DNA of 64,000 nucleotides from Bradyrhizobium sp. 21 (GCF_023073335.1 NZ_JADPJG010000008.1:40583-104582); one strand, 5' to 3'. Shown: positions 35,415 to 43,772, numbered from the stretch's first letter. Program-made: numbers and translations. The notes: generated by a model not told the origin, from the letters alone.

Positions 35415-35840
35415 TCAGTCCCTTGCCGTCGCCTTGAGCGCGGCGACGACGTCCTCGCGGGTGATGATTCCGACCAGCTTCTCGGCGCCGTCGAGCACGA
35501 TGATGCTTCTGATGCGATGCTCGACCATAATTTGGAGCACGCGCGTCAGCCGCGTGTCGGGGCTGACATAGATGAACTCGGGCGTCATGACGTCGCGGAT
35601 CTTGCGGCTCATCAGGTCCCGATAGCGCGGCAGAATCTGGCTCGGCGTGAAGGCGAAGCATTTCAGGATGTCGAATTTGGTGACGATCCCGACGACTTGC
35701 CCGTCATCCTCGACGGGGTAGGAATTGAAATCGTCGGTTTCGAACATCGTGCTGAGCTCGAGCAGATCGTGATCGCGCCGCACCGTCCTCACGCTACGCG
35801 TCATGTAGCCATCGACGGTCTGTTCAAGAAATTTGTACAT
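35415..35840 (-). CDS. CBS-pair domain protein
   Basis: A 141-residue soluble protein made of two CBS motifs (residues about 12-60 and 85-140): [40 protein letters not shown] and [43 protein letters not shown] pairs bind adenine nucleotides and sense energy or redox state. Its start is 38 bases after the universal stress protein gene. The two form a unit between fixN and fixL, so a role in microaerobic adaptation is likely but inferred from position only. Confidence 0.88.
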   Translation of the reverse strand: MYKFLEQTVDGYMTRSVRTVRRDHDLLELSTMFETDDFNSYPVEDDGQVVGIVTKFDILKCFAFTPSQILPRYRDLMSRKIRDVMTPEFIYVSPDTRLTRVLQIMVEHRIRSIIVLDGAEKLVGIITREDVVAALKATARD

Positions 35841-35878
35841 GGCGCGCCCTCCTCGAATAGCTTTTCGCCGGCCGGCCC

Positions 35879-36712
35879 TCAGTGCGACAGCAGCACGCTG
35901 AGAGCGGATTGCGCGACCAGATGCTGGGTGACGCCTCCCAGGATCAGTTCGCGAAACCGCGAATGACCATAGGCGCCCGCAACGATCAGGCCGGCGCCAG
36001 CCCTACCGGCGATTTTCTCCAGTTGCGCGGCAGCGGTTTCGCCTTCCACGGACTCCGGGACGCGCGGAACCGCGGTGACGCCGTGACGGGCGAGCCAGGC
36101 CGCAACGTCGGTAACGCCGGCCATCGCGGCCGGACGATCGTCATCGCGCTCCAGGATTTCGACAATGGTGACGTCTCTCGCCTTGCGCAGCATCGGCAGC
36201 GCGGCGGCCACCGCCCGCCGTGCCTCCGGCGTGTCTTTCCACGCCACCATGACACTGCGCAGGTCGAGCCAGTTGGTCCGGTCGGGGACGACGAGAAGCG
36301 GACGGCCGGCCTGCATCACCAGGTCCTTGGGGCTTGCGAGCGCGAACGCGTCGGAGAAAGCCGGGCTCGGCCCGCCGCTGACGATGATGTCGGCGCAGCG
36401 CGCCTGCGCCAAAACGAATCGCGCCGGGAAATCCATGGCGCTGCGCCACTCGGCGTGTCCGCCGCGCGTCTTCATGGCGGCGCGAAATTGTGCCTCGAGA
36501 TCGGCAAGCCGCCGCTTGACGGAAGCTTCACCCTCGTCGATCAGCACTTGCGCCTGGGTGCCGTCGGTGAAATAGAGCGGCGGCGCAAACTGTGCCGCGG
36601 CAACCCCGACGATAGCCGCCTCGAATCGCTCGGCGAGTTCGCCCGCGACCTGAAGGCGCGCCTCATTGGACTGGTCGAGCGCCAGGCAGACCATCACGGT
36701 CGCGTATGTCAT
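35879..36712 (-). CDS. Universal stress protein, tandem UspA
   Basis: A 277-residue protein with two UspA folds. The first half begins TYATVMVCLALDQSNEARLQ. The second begins SVMVAWKDTPEARRAVAAAL and ends LIVAGAYGHSRFRELILGGV, the G-2x-G-9x-G-type ATP-binding signature. Proteins of this kind accumulate under hypoxia or stationary phase. It is divergent from fixL across 209 bp and precedes the CBS gene. A degenerate FixK-like sequence at 36775-36788 might control it. Confidence 0.9.
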   Translation of the reverse strand: MTYATVMVCLALDQSNEARLQVAGELAERFEAAIVGVAAAQFAPPLYFTDGTQAQVLIDEGEASVKRRLADLEAQFRAAMKTRGGHAEWRSAMDFPARFVLAQARCADIIVSGGPSPAFSDAFALASPKDLVMQAGRPLLVVPDRTNWLDLRSVMVAWKDTPEARRAVAAALPMLRKARDVTIVEILERDDDRPAAMAGVTDVAAWLARHGVTAVPRVPESVEGETAAAQLEKIAGRAGAGLIVAGAYGHSRFRELILGGVTQHLVAQSALSVLLSH

Positions 36713-36774
36713 CGGGGATTCTCCAAGAGCGCCATGAACTGGCGCGAAATCTAGCCATCCCGGCGCGGGGGAGG

Positions 36775-36788
36775 ATGAGATAGATCAA
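36775..36788 (-). promoter_or_regulatory. Degenerate FixK-like site upstream of usp
   Basis: ATGAG-ATAG-ATCAA on the plus strand has one perfect half-site and a two-mismatch other half. It lies 63-76 bases upstream of the usp start, in the usp-fixL gap. The placement suits FixK2 control of the usp-CBS unit, but the match is weak. Confidence 0.3.
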
Positions 36789-36921
36789 ATCGCCGGGTAC
36801 CGGACCCGTAAGACATCCACCAATGGAATCAGACATCCGAACTTGCCTCCGGCCCGGCCTTGGGCGAAATTGCCGCCATGTTCGCGGCACCGGCAAGCCG
36901 CAGGATAATGGGAGTCATCGC

Positions 36922-38439
36922 GTGTCGCCGACCCGTGTAACGCATCCGCCGGACGACGGTCGGGGTGAGCATTTCCGGGTTCGGATCGAAGGATTCGGCG
37001 TCGGCACCTGGGATCTCGACCTCACGACGCAGGAATTGGACTGGTCGGATACCGCCAGGAGCCTGCTCGGTATCGAACAGGATCAACCACCGAGCTACGA
37101 CCTGTTCATGTCACGCCTCGAGCCCAGGGATCGCGAGCGTGTGGAGAGCGCAATCAGGCGCGTGTCCGACGGCGGGGGCGCCTTCGACCTGTCCTTCCGG
37201 GTCGCAGCCGCCTCCGGCAACGGGCAGTGGATCCGCGCCCGCGCCGGGCTCATTCGGGACGAGGCCGGGCTCGCCCGTCATCTCAGCGGCATCTTTCTCG
37301 ACATCGACGCGGAGAAGCAGGTCGAGGAAGCCCTGCGCACTCGCGAGACTCATCTCCGCTCCATCCTGCACACCATTCCGGACGCCATGATCGTCATCGA
37401 CGGTCGCGGCATCATGCAGCTGTTCAGCACGGCGGCCGAGCGCCTGTTCGGCTGGTCGGAGCAGGAGGCGATCGGCCAGAACGTCCGCATCCTGATGCCG
37501 GAGCCGGACCGCACCCGCCACGACAGCTACATTGCGCGCTATCGCACCACCAGCGTTCCGCACATCATCGGCATCGGCCGCATCGTGACCGGCAAGCGCC
37601 GCGACGGCACGACTTTTCCGATGCATCTGTCGATCGGCGAGATGCTGTCCGGCGGCGAGCCCTATTTCACCGGCTTCGTCCGTGACCTCACCGAGCACCA
37701 GCAGACCCAGGCCCGCCTCCAGGAATTGCAGTCCGAGCTCGTCCATGTCTCGCGGCTGACCGCGATGGGTGAAATGGCCTCCGCGCTCGCCCACGAGATC
37801 AACCAGCCGCTGGCGGCGATCAGCAATTACATGAAGGGGTCGCAGCGGCTGCTTGCCGGCAGCACCGATCCGAACACGCAAAAGATCGAAAGTGCGCTGG
37901 ACCGCGCCTCGGAGCAGGCCGTGCGCGCCGGCCAGATCATCCGGCGCCTGCGCGACTTCGTCTCCCGCGGCGAGTCCGAGAAGCGGGTCGAGAGCCTGTC
38001 CAAGCTGATCGAGGAGGCCGGTGCGCTCGGGCTTGCCGGCGCGCGCGAACAGAACGTGCAGCTCCGCTTCAGCCTCGATCCCAACGCCGATCTCGTGCTC
38101 GCCGACCGGGTGCAGATCCAGCAGGTGCTGGTCAATCTGTTCCGCAATGCGCTGGAGGCGATGGCACAGTCGCCGCGGCGCGAGCTCGTCGTCGCCAACA
38201 CCCGCATGGCGGACGACATGATCGAGGTCGAGGTGTCCGACACCGGCTCCGGTTTCCAGGACGACGTCGTGCCCAATCTGTTTCAAACTTTCTTCACGAC
38301 CAAGGAAACCGGCATGGGCGTGGGACTGTCCATCAGCCGCTCGATCATCGAAGCTCACGGCGGCCGCATGTGGGCCGAGAGCAACGAATCGGGCGGCGCG
38401 ACCTTCCGCTTCACCTTGCCGGCAACCGACGAGAACTAA
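36922..38439 (+). CDS. fixL: Oxygen-sensing haem histidine kinase FixL
   Basis: A 505-residue soluble sensor. The GTG start (VSPTRVTHPPDDGRG) has GGGAG seven bases upstream and gives exactly the length of the Bradyrhizobium japonicum protein. Domains: a PAS domain (about 20-130), a haem PAS domain (about 145-255) with haem ligand H200 (RTRHDSY), H214 and the oxygen-sensing R220 (GIGRIVTG), then the kinase. H291 in ALAHEINQPL is the phospho-acceptor, followed by N, G1 (VSDTGSGFQDDV) and G2 boxes. Oxygen binding to haem turns off phosphorylation of FixJ. Only three bases separate its stop from fixJ. No membrane segment is present. Confidence 0.97.
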   Translation: MSPTRVTHPPDDGRGEHFRVRIEGFGVGTWDLDLTTQELDWSDTARSLLGIEQDQPPSYDLFMSRLEPRDRERVESAIRRVSDGGGAFDLSFRVAAASGNGQWIRARAGLIRDEAGLARHLSGIFLDIDAEKQVEEALRTRETHLRSILHTIPDAMIVIDGRGIMQLFSTAAERLFGWSEQEAIGQNVRILMPEPDRTRHDSYIARYRTTSVPHIIGIGRIVTGKRRDGTTFPMHLSIGEMLSGGEPYFTGFVRDLTEHQQTQARLQELQSELVHVSRLTAMGEMASALAHEINQPLAAISNYMKGSQRLLAGSTDPNTQKIESALDRASEQAVRAGQIIRRLRDFVSRGESEKRVESLSKLIEEAGALGLAGAREQNVQLRFSLDPNADLVLADRVQIQQVLVNLFRNALEAMAQSPRRELVVANTRMADDMIEVEVSDTGSGFQDDVVPNLFQTFFTTKETGMGVGLSISRSIIEAHGGRMWAESNESGGATFRFTLPATDEN

Positions 38440-38442
38440 CCG

Positions 38443-39060
38443 ATGACGACCAAGGGACATGTCTACGTCATCGACGATGACGCCGCGATGCGGGACTCGT
38501 TGAACTTCCTGCTGGATGCCGCCGGCTTCGGCGTCACGCTGTACGACAACGCGCAGAGCTTCATTGACGCCCTGCCCGGCCTCGCCTTCGGCTGCGTCGT
38601 CTCCGACGTGCGCATGCCGGGCCTCGACGGGATCGAGCTTCTGAAGCGGATGAAAGCTGAGCACAGCCCATTTCCGATCCTGATCATGACCGGTCATGGC
38701 GACGTACCGCTCGCGGTCGAGGCGATGAAGCTCGGCGCGGTCGACTTCCTGGAAAAACCGTTCGAGGACGATCGTCTCACCGGCATGATCGAACTGGCGA
38801 TTCGCGAGGCCGTGCCGGCCGCCAAGAACGATGCCATCGCACAGGACGTCGCCGCCCGCGTCGCCTCCTTGAGCCCGCGCGAACGTCAGGTGATGGAAGG
38901 CTTGATATCGGGCCTCTCCAACAAGCTGATCGCCCGCGAATACGACATCAGCCCGCGGACAATCGAGGTGTACCGGGCCAACGTCATGACCAAGATGCAG
39001 GCCAACAGCCTCTCGGAGCTGGTCCGGCTCGCGATGCGCGCCGGCATGCTTGAGGATTGA
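38443..39060 (+). CDS. fixJ: Response regulator FixJ
   Basis: A 205-residue regulator. The receiver domain (residues 1-125) has acidic pocket D11/D12/D13, phospho-acceptor D55 (VVSDVRMPGLDG) and K105-type Lys in DFLEKPFEDDR. The LuxR-type helix-turn-helix is at about 140-200 (LSPRERQVMEGLISGLSNKL). Phosphorylated by FixL at low oxygen, it induces fixK2, which lies two genes downstream. Length and sequence match FixJ of Bradyrhizobium. Confidence 0.97.
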   Translation: MTTKGHVYVIDDDAAMRDSLNFLLDAAGFGVTLYDNAQSFIDALPGLAFGCVVSDVRMPGLDGIELLKRMKAEHSPFPILIMTGHGDVPLAVEAMKLGAVDFLEKPFEDDRLTGMIELAIREAVPAAKNDAIAQDVAARVASLSPRERQVMEGLISGLSNKLIAREYDISPRTIEVYRANVMTKMQANSLSELVRLAMRAGMLED

Positions 39061-39103
39061 GGCAGGTCAAGCCGCTTTCCCCGCCATGTGCTAACCAGGC
39101 GCC

Positions 39104-39571
39104 ATGATTGAGTTCAGCACGGACCATGAGCGGCTTCCAATGTCGTCACCCGCTAAGCCTACTGTCTACGTGGTCGATGATGACGACGCCGTGCTGGTAT
39201 CCCTGCGATTCCTGTTGGAAACTGACGGCTTCGCCGTGCGGACCTTCAGAAATGCCACGGCGCTCCTCAACGCGACCAGCGCGACCAGCGCGACCAGCGC
39301 GACCGGTGCGACCGGTGCGGACTGTTATGTGATCGACTACAAGATGCCCGCCATTGACGGCATTGAGTTGGCCGGCCGCCTCCGTCGATCCTACGGCGAC
39401 ACTCCGGTGATCTTGATGACCGGTTACCCTGACGGCAATATTATTGCTCGCGCAGCCGCGGCAGGCGTCAAGGATGTGGTTGAGAAGCCGCTTCTGGATG
39501 AAAATCTGGTCAAGCGCATCCGCCGCGCCATCCGGGACGGCGCGGCAACTGACATACGGGATTCTACCTAG
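39104..39571 (+). CDS. Single-domain receiver protein between fixJ and fixK2
   Basis: A 155-residue receiver domain without an output domain, corresponding in position to the receiver gene found between fixJ and fixK2 in Bradyrhizobium japonicum. The acidic pocket is in YVVDDDDAV, the phospho-acceptor in CYVIDYKMPAIDG, and the switch Thr/Lys in VILMTGYPDG and VVEKPLLDE. Between helix 2 and strand 3 is an insert ATSATSATSATGATG encoded by a 9-bp tandem repeat, pushing the phospho-Asp about 11 positions later than normal. ATG 39140 is an alternative start (MSSPAKPT). Its partner is unknown. Confidence 0.85.
   Translation: MIEFSTDHERLPMSSPAKPTVYVVDDDDAVLVSLRFLLETDGFAVRTFRNATALLNATSATSATSATGATGADCYVIDYKMPAIDGIELAGRLRRSYGDTPVILMTGYPDGNIIARAAAAGVKDVVEKPLLDENLVKRIRRAIRDGAATDIRDST
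39272..39316 (+). repeat. In-frame 9-bp tandem repeat (5 units)
   Basis: Three copies of GCGACCAGC (39272-39298) followed by two copies of GCGACCGGT (39299-39316), encoding (Ala-Thr-Ser)3 and (Ala-Thr-Gly)2 inside the receiver gene. Slippage would change the protein by three residues per unit without breaking the frame. Confidence 0.95.
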
Positions 39572-39575
39572 GTAG
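39564..39575. promoter_or_regulatory. Candidate FixJ site upstream of fixK2
   Basis: CTACCTAGGTAG is a perfect 12-bp palindrome overlapping the stop codon of the receiver gene, 80-91 bases before the fixK2 start. It resembles the G-T-A-x-G-T-A-G type site described for FixJ in Sinorhizobium with mismatches. Its distance suits an upstream activator site. The assignment is inferred. Confidence 0.4.
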
Positions 39576-39655
39576 GCCTCCTTAGGATATCGCCCGAAAT
39601 TTTCGAAGCCCCCGATACCGCGTAGCAATGCGCCATCACAACGGAGATGGCGCAG

Positions 39656-40354
39656 ATGCTGACCCAGACGCTCAACACCCAGCCGATCAATACCCAAATC
39701 GGTGGCAAGATCGCCCCTGCCCATCCCGTCGCCGACCGGTTCGGTGCGATCGCCGGCCATGTTGGCCTGGTCGCGACCGAGTTTTCCTACTGCAAGGAGG
39801 AAGAGATCTACGGCGAGGACGAACCGTCTGAGTACGTCTATCAGGTCGTCTCGGGCGCGGTGCGGAGCTACAAGCTTCTCTCCGACGGCCGCCGCCAGAT
39901 CGGCGCCTTCCACCTTGCCGGCGACGTATTCGGCCTCGAATCCGGCCCCACTCACCGTCTGGCAGCTGAAGCCATCATCGATACCACCGTGCGCCTGGTG
40001 AAGCGCGCGAGCCTCGAGCAGGCCGCAGGCGCCGATGTCCTGGTCGCTCGCAAGCTCTGGGCCATAACGGCTTCCGAACTGCGCCATGCCGAGGACCACA
40101 TGCTGCTTCTGGGCCGCAAAACTGCCATGGAGCGCGTCGCGACTTTCCTGCTCGAAATGGACCGCCGCCTCGCGGTCGCCGGCATGATGGCGCTGCCGAT
40201 GTGCCGCCGCGATATTGGCGACTATCTTGGCCTCACGCTGGAGACCGTGTCGCGTGCGCTATCGCAGCTTCAGGCTCACGGCATTCTCGGCTTCTCCGGC
40301 GCCCGCCAGATCGTATTACGCAACCGCCAGAGCCTGCTCGATATGCATGTCTGA
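39656..40354 (+). CDS. fixK2: CRP/FNR family regulator FixK2
   Basis: A 232-residue transcription factor. The ATG at 39656 (MLTQTLNTQ) is chosen over 39647 because it has GGAG at normal spacing and gives exactly 232 residues with Cys183 in LPMCRRDIG, the oxidation-sensitive residue reported for the B. japonicum protein. The cNMP-like barrel (about 30-140) lacks the FNR N-terminal cysteine cluster, and the HTH (RRDIGDYLGLTLETVSRALS) is at about 184-205. It binds TTGAT-N4-ATCAA boxes and should activate fixNOQP and fixGHIS here. Expression is driven by FixJ. Confidence 0.97.
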   Translation: MLTQTLNTQPINTQIGGKIAPAHPVADRFGAIAGHVGLVATEFSYCKEEEIYGEDEPSEYVYQVVSGAVRSYKLLSDGRRQIGAFHLAGDVFGLESGPTHRLAAEAIIDTTVRLVKRASLEQAAGADVLVARKLWAITASELRHAEDHMLLLGRKTAMERVATFLLEMDRRLAVAGMMALPMCRRDIGDYLGLTLETVSRALSQLQAHGILGFSGARQIVLRNRQSLLDMHV

Positions 40355-40510
40355 GTCTGACTGACCAAATGGAGCAAACTGCGTTTGACCGAGACCAAAG
40401 CGGTTCCCTGCAGGCGCGCCCGCGCCCACTGACGGCGGAGCGGTTTGAGAGGCGCATGCCGACAGGGCTGCGGCCATCATCGGCAGTAACCCAAGCAAAC
40501 GGAGGTCTTC

Positions 40511-40618
40511 ATGATGCTCAACTCTCAACTCGATGGACCGATGATGCCCTTCCGCTGCAAGTCATCAAAGATCGCGGCGACCGAGTTCGACGCGCTCGCA
40601 CCATCACCGGCGAGATGA
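40511..40618 (+). CDS. Short ORF with strong ribosome-binding site (35 residues)
   Basis: MMLNSQLDGPMMPFRCKSSK followed by IAATEFDALAPSPAR. GGAGG lies five bases before the ATG, unusually good for such a short frame. It is between fixK2 and the integrase remnant and may itself be the 5' part of a decayed gene. No similarity is recognised. Confidence 0.3.
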   Translation: MMLNSQLDGPMMPFRCKSSKIAATEFDALAPSPAR

Positions 40619-40681
40619 TCGCAACGACACGCGGCCTCGGCTTCCGGACCACCGACAGCAAGGGCCAAGCCTCGCTTCTGC

Positions 40682-40921
40682 TCGCCGCACGGCCTGCGAC
40701 ATCTCTGCGGTATCGAGCTTGCGCATGCTGGCGCATCCGATCCTCAGATCGCCGCCGTGCTCGGGCACTCCACGATGAAGTAGGTGCAGACCTGCCGTGC
40801 GCAGGCCAGCCAGTTACTGTTGGCGCGTGGCGCACAGAACCTGCGCGATGCGATGTATCGACAGCAGCTTCACGACGAGCAGATCGCAGTCGCCGGAAAC
40901 GTGACTAAGCTACGGGCGTAG
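40682..40921 (+). pseudogene. Tyrosine recombinase (integrase) C-terminal remnant
   Basis: The plus strand reads SPHGLRHLCGIELAHAGASD, PQIAAVLGHSTMK, a TAG, then VQTCRAQASQLLLARGAQNL and on to a TAG at 40919. HGLRH (HxxR box) and LGHST are the signatures of the catalytic domain of phage-type integrases. The expected nucleophile Tyr (usually in a Q-x-Y-x-R context) is Cys here, and an in-frame stop precedes it. The fragment lacks the N-terminal half. It ends 89 bases from the 3' end of tRNA-Ser. Confidence 0.75.
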
Positions 40922-41010
40922 AACGGAAAAAGGACGCACCGCGAACGCGACAATAAAGCCGGCGGAAAATTTTACTAAGCAGGGGTAAAAATGGATTAAA
41001 AACAATGAGG

Positions 41011-41100
41011 TGGCGGAAGGGGTGGGATTCGAACCCACGGTACCCTTGCAGGTACGCCGGTTTTCAAGACCGGTGCCTTAAACCACTCGGCCACCCTTCC
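41011..41100 (-). tRNA. tRNA-Ser (anticodon UGA)
   Basis: A 90-nt tRNA including encoded CCA. The acceptor arms are GGAAGGG and CCCTTCC with discriminator G. The anticodon loop CTTGAAA lies between CCGGT and ACCGG, giving anticodon TGA (reads UCA). A long variable arm (GTACCTGCAAGGGTAC) is typical of serine tRNAs, and TTCGAAT marks the T loop. Its last 18 bases recur at 21643-21660. Confidence 0.97.
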
Positions 41101-41266
41101 AAGCCCGGAATGGCTGTCGCTTAACGCAGTCGACGGCCCAAGGCAACGCGTAGTTGGCGCCCGCCCCCCTTCCCCGGCACCCGATCTGTCAGGCGAGCGT
41201 CAGCCTGTTCCCCTTAGCTTGGACGCCTCAGCCGACACTGACGACATCGCCAGGGCGTCGCCGGTT

Positions 41267-41306
41267 GCGAGGCCCCGTCTGGAGTCACCTCCGTCCGGGG
41301 CCTCGC
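41267..41306. other. Long inverted repeat (hairpin)
   Basis: Perfect 11-bp arms GCGAGGCCCCG and CGGGGCCTCGC separated by 18 bases, between the tRNA and the Cys-rich secreted gene. It has no T-run directly after it on either strand, so it is a strong hairpin of unknown role, perhaps an extra barrier to transcription. Confidence 0.5.
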
Positions 41307-41322
41307 TTGCTACCCTCAATAG

Positions 41323-41350
41323 CAAAACGGCGCCCCGTGAGGAGCGCCGC
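41323..41350 (-). terminator. Rho-independent terminator of the Cys-rich gene
   Basis: On the minus strand, CGGCGCTCC-TCAC-GGGGCGCCG forms a 9-bp stem with one G-T pair and is followed by TTTTGC. It lies 26 bases beyond the stop of the Cys-rich secreted protein gene. Confidence 0.75.
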
Positions 41351-41375
41351 ATGGAATTGTTCAAGCTGCGTTGGC

Positions 41376-41750
41376 TCAATACCCGCAGGACGCGCAGCCC
41401 ATCTGCACCGGGGCGTAATAGGAATAGCCCGGCTGGACCATCTCGGTGCGCTGGCGCGTGGCGTATTGCGGCGGGATGCGTTCGTACTGGACGGACGGCG
41501 GCGCCACCATCACGGTCTGCGGCACCATCACGGTGCGGTACTGCGCGGGCGCGCGGTGCGCCACGACGGCGCCCGGCGAAACCATCACGGTCTCGTCGAC
41601 GGTGCGGTATTGCGGCTGCACATATTGCTGCTGGTAGCAGGTCGTGCACGGCGGCGGCGTGTAGCAATTGTAGCAGCCGGCGGAGGCAGCACTCGTCATG
41701 GAAATCGCAGCGACGGCGGTCGAGAAAACGACAGCAAGAGTACGAGACAT
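41376..41750 (-). CDS. Secreted Cys-rich small protein, hypothetical
   Basis: A 124-residue exported protein, signal MSRTLAVVFSTAVAAISMTS AASA then GCYNCYTPPPCTTCYQQQ-type Cys pairs at the mature N-terminus and CASCGY at the very end. Between these lie imperfect repeats around YRTVDETVMV and YRTVMVPQTVMV. The four Cys near the start and two at the end suggest disulfides or metal binding. Function is unknown. The MSRT start is preferred because it begins the signal peptide. It stands alone with its own terminator. Confidence 0.7.
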   Translation of the reverse strand: MSRTLAVVFSTAVAAISMTSAASAGCYNCYTPPPCTTCYQQQYVQPQYRTVDETVMVSPGAVVAHRAPAQYRTVMVPQTVMVAPPSVQYERIPPQYATRQRTEMVQPGYSYYAPVQMGCASCGY

Positions 41751-41921
41751 TGTGATGGTGCCCCAGTTGCCCGAAATGGATTTGCGAAGGTCGCAAGCAG
41801 TATACGCCGCAAAACCTTGCCTTGCCGAAGTTCGTCGGGGCATCCTTAATGCGAACGGCCGGCTTTCGCCGGCCGTTCAGAACTTGTTGACCATGCGCGC
41901 GTGGTGCGGACGCAGCAGCGC

Positions 41922-43772
41922 TCACTTCCCGCGACGCTTCACCTCGCGCACCGCACCGCGTGCGGCGCTGGTGGTGAGCGCGGCGTAAGCCTGCAGCGCG
42001 GTCGAGACGTTGCGCTTGCGCGCAGCGGGCTGCCAGGCTGCATCGCCCTTGGCCTCTTCCGCGGCGCGACGATTGGCAAGCTCCTCGTCGGAGACCTCCA
42101 GGCTGATGCTGCGGTTCGGGATGTCGATGGCGATGCGGTCGCCGGTCCGCACCAGACCGATGTTGCCGCCTTCGGCCGCTTCCGGCGACAGATGGCCGAT
42201 CGACAGGCCGGACGAGCCGCCGGAGAAGCGACCGTCGGTGACGAGCGCACAGGCTTTGCCGAGGCCCATCGATTTCAGATAGCTCGTCGGATACAGCATC
42301 TCCTGCATGCCGGGGCCGCCGCGCGGGCCTTCGTAGATGATGACGACGATCTCGCCGGCGACGACCTTGCCGCCCAAGATGCCTTCCACCGCCGCGTCCT
42401 GGCTTTCGAACACGCGCGCCGGGCCGGAGAACTTCAGGATCGAGGCGTCGACGCCGGCGGTCTTCACGATGCAGCCGTCCTGCGCGAGGTTGCCGTAGAG
42501 CACGGCAAGCCCACCGTCCTTGCTGAAGGCGTGCTCGAGATTGCGCACGACGCCCTTCTCGCGATCGGCATCGAGCTCGTCGTAGCGGCGCTCCTGGCTG
42601 AAGGCGACCTGGGTGGGGATGCCGCCGGGCGAGGCGCGGAAGAAGGTGCGGACGGACTCGCTCTTCGAGCGCTTGATGTCCCAGCGCTCCAGCGCGTCGT
42701 GCATGGTCGGCGCATGCACGGTCGAGACCGACGTGTCGATCAGGCCGGCGCGGTCGAGCTCACCCAGGATGCCCATGATGCCGCCGGCGCGATGCACGTC
42801 CTCGACATGGACGTCGGCGACCGAAGGCGCGACCTTGCACAGCACGGGCACGCGGCGCGAGAGGCGATCGATGTCCTGCATGGTGAAGGCGACCTGCCCT
42901 TCATGGGCGGCCGCGAGCAGATGCAGCACGGTGTTGGTGGAGCCGCCCATGGCGATATCCAGCGTCATCGCGTTCTCGAACGCCTTGAAGTTCGCGACAT
43001 TGCGCGGCAGCACGCTCGCATCGTCCTGCTCATAGTGCCGTCGCACGATATCGACGATGGTGTGGCCGGCCTCGACGAACAGGCGCTTGCGGTCGGCGTG
43101 GGTTGCGACCACGGTGCCATTGCCGGGCAGCGCCAGGCCGAGCGCCTCGGTCAGGCAGTTCATCGAATTGGCGGTGAACATGCCCGAGCAAGAGCCGCAG
43201 GTCGGGCACGCCGAGCGCTCGATCACCTTGACGTCCTCGTCGCTGACCTTGGAGTCGGCGGCCGCGACCATGGCATCGATGAGGTCGACGGCCTTGGTCT
43301 TGCCCTGCAGCGTCACCTTGCCGGCCTCCATCGGCCCGCCCGAGACGAATACCGCGGGGATGTTGAGCCGCAACGCGGCCATCAGCATGCCGGGCGTGAT
43401 CTTGTCGCAGTTGGAGATGCAGACCATGCCGTCGGCGCAATGGGCGTTGACCATGTACTCGACGCTGTCGGCGATCAGCTCGCGCGACGGCAGGCTGTAG
43501 AGCATGCCGTCATGGCCCATGGCGATGCCGTCGTCGACCGCGATGGTGTTGAATTCCTTGGCGACGCCGCCGGCCTGCTCGATCTCGCGTGCGACGAGCT
43601 GGCCGAGGTCCTTGAGATGGACGTGGCCGGGCACGAACTGGGTGAAGGAATTGACGACCGCGATGATCGGCTTGCCAAAATCGCCGTCCTTCATGCCCGT
43701 CGCGCGCCAGAGGCCGCGAGCGCCCGCCATGTTGCGGCCGTGGGTGGTGGTACGGGAGCGATAGGCTGGCAT
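41922..43772 (-). CDS. ilvD: Dihydroxy-acid dehydratase
   Basis: A 616-residue enzyme of branched-chain amino acid and pantothenate synthesis, converting dihydroxy acids to 2-keto acids with an Fe-S cluster. It starts [20 protein letters not shown], with cluster and active-site segments [14 protein letters not shown] and [19 protein letters not shown], and a C-terminal [20 protein letters not shown] motif. Length equals the E. coli enzyme. It is monocistronic in this window. An in-frame upstream extension exists but is non-coding-looking. Confidence 0.96.
   Translation of the reverse strand: MPAYRSRTTTHGRNMAGARGLWRATGMKDGDFGKPIIAVVNSFTQFVPGHVHLKDLGQLVAREIEQAGGVAKEFNTIAVDDGIAMGHDGMLYSLPSRELIADSVEYMVNAHCADGMVCISNCDKITPGMLMAALRLNIPAVFVSGGPMEAGKVTLQGKTKAVDLIDAMVAAADSKVSDEDVKVIERSACPTCGSCSGMFTANSMNCLTEALGLALPGNGTVVATHADRKRLFVEAGHTIVDIVRRHYEQDDASVLPRNVANFKAFENAMTLDIAMGGSTNTVLHLLAAAHEGQVAFTMQDIDRLSRRVPVLCKVAPSVADVHVEDVHRAGGIMGILGELDRAGLIDTSVSTVHAPTMHDALERWDIKRSKSESVRTFFRASPGGIPTQVAFSQERRYDELDADREKGVVRNLEHAFSKDGGLAVLYGNLAQDGCIVKTAGVDASILKFSGPARVFESQDAAVEGILGGKVVAGEIVVIIYEGPRGGPGMQEMLYPTSYLKSMGLGKACALVTDGRFSGGSSGLSIGHLSPEAAEGGNIGLVRTGDRIAIDIPNRSISLEVSDEELANRRAAEEAKGDAAWQPAARKRNVSTALQAYAALTTSAARGAVREVKRRGK

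Noticed and set aside
35134..35661. N-terminal extension of FixN to 725 residues
   Set aside because: The extension reads through the FixK box, a palindromic repeat and the CBS gene; FixN of normal length starts at 35133.
37111..38697. 528-codon minus-strand open frame opposite fixL
   Set aside because: Shadow of fixL, whose catalytic residues are all in place on the plus strand.
40316..40528. Minus-strand reading with a lipobox-like LSAC after fixK2
   Set aside because: Its start is only TTG without a ribosome-binding site and it overlaps the 3' end of fixK2; the lipobox could be chance.
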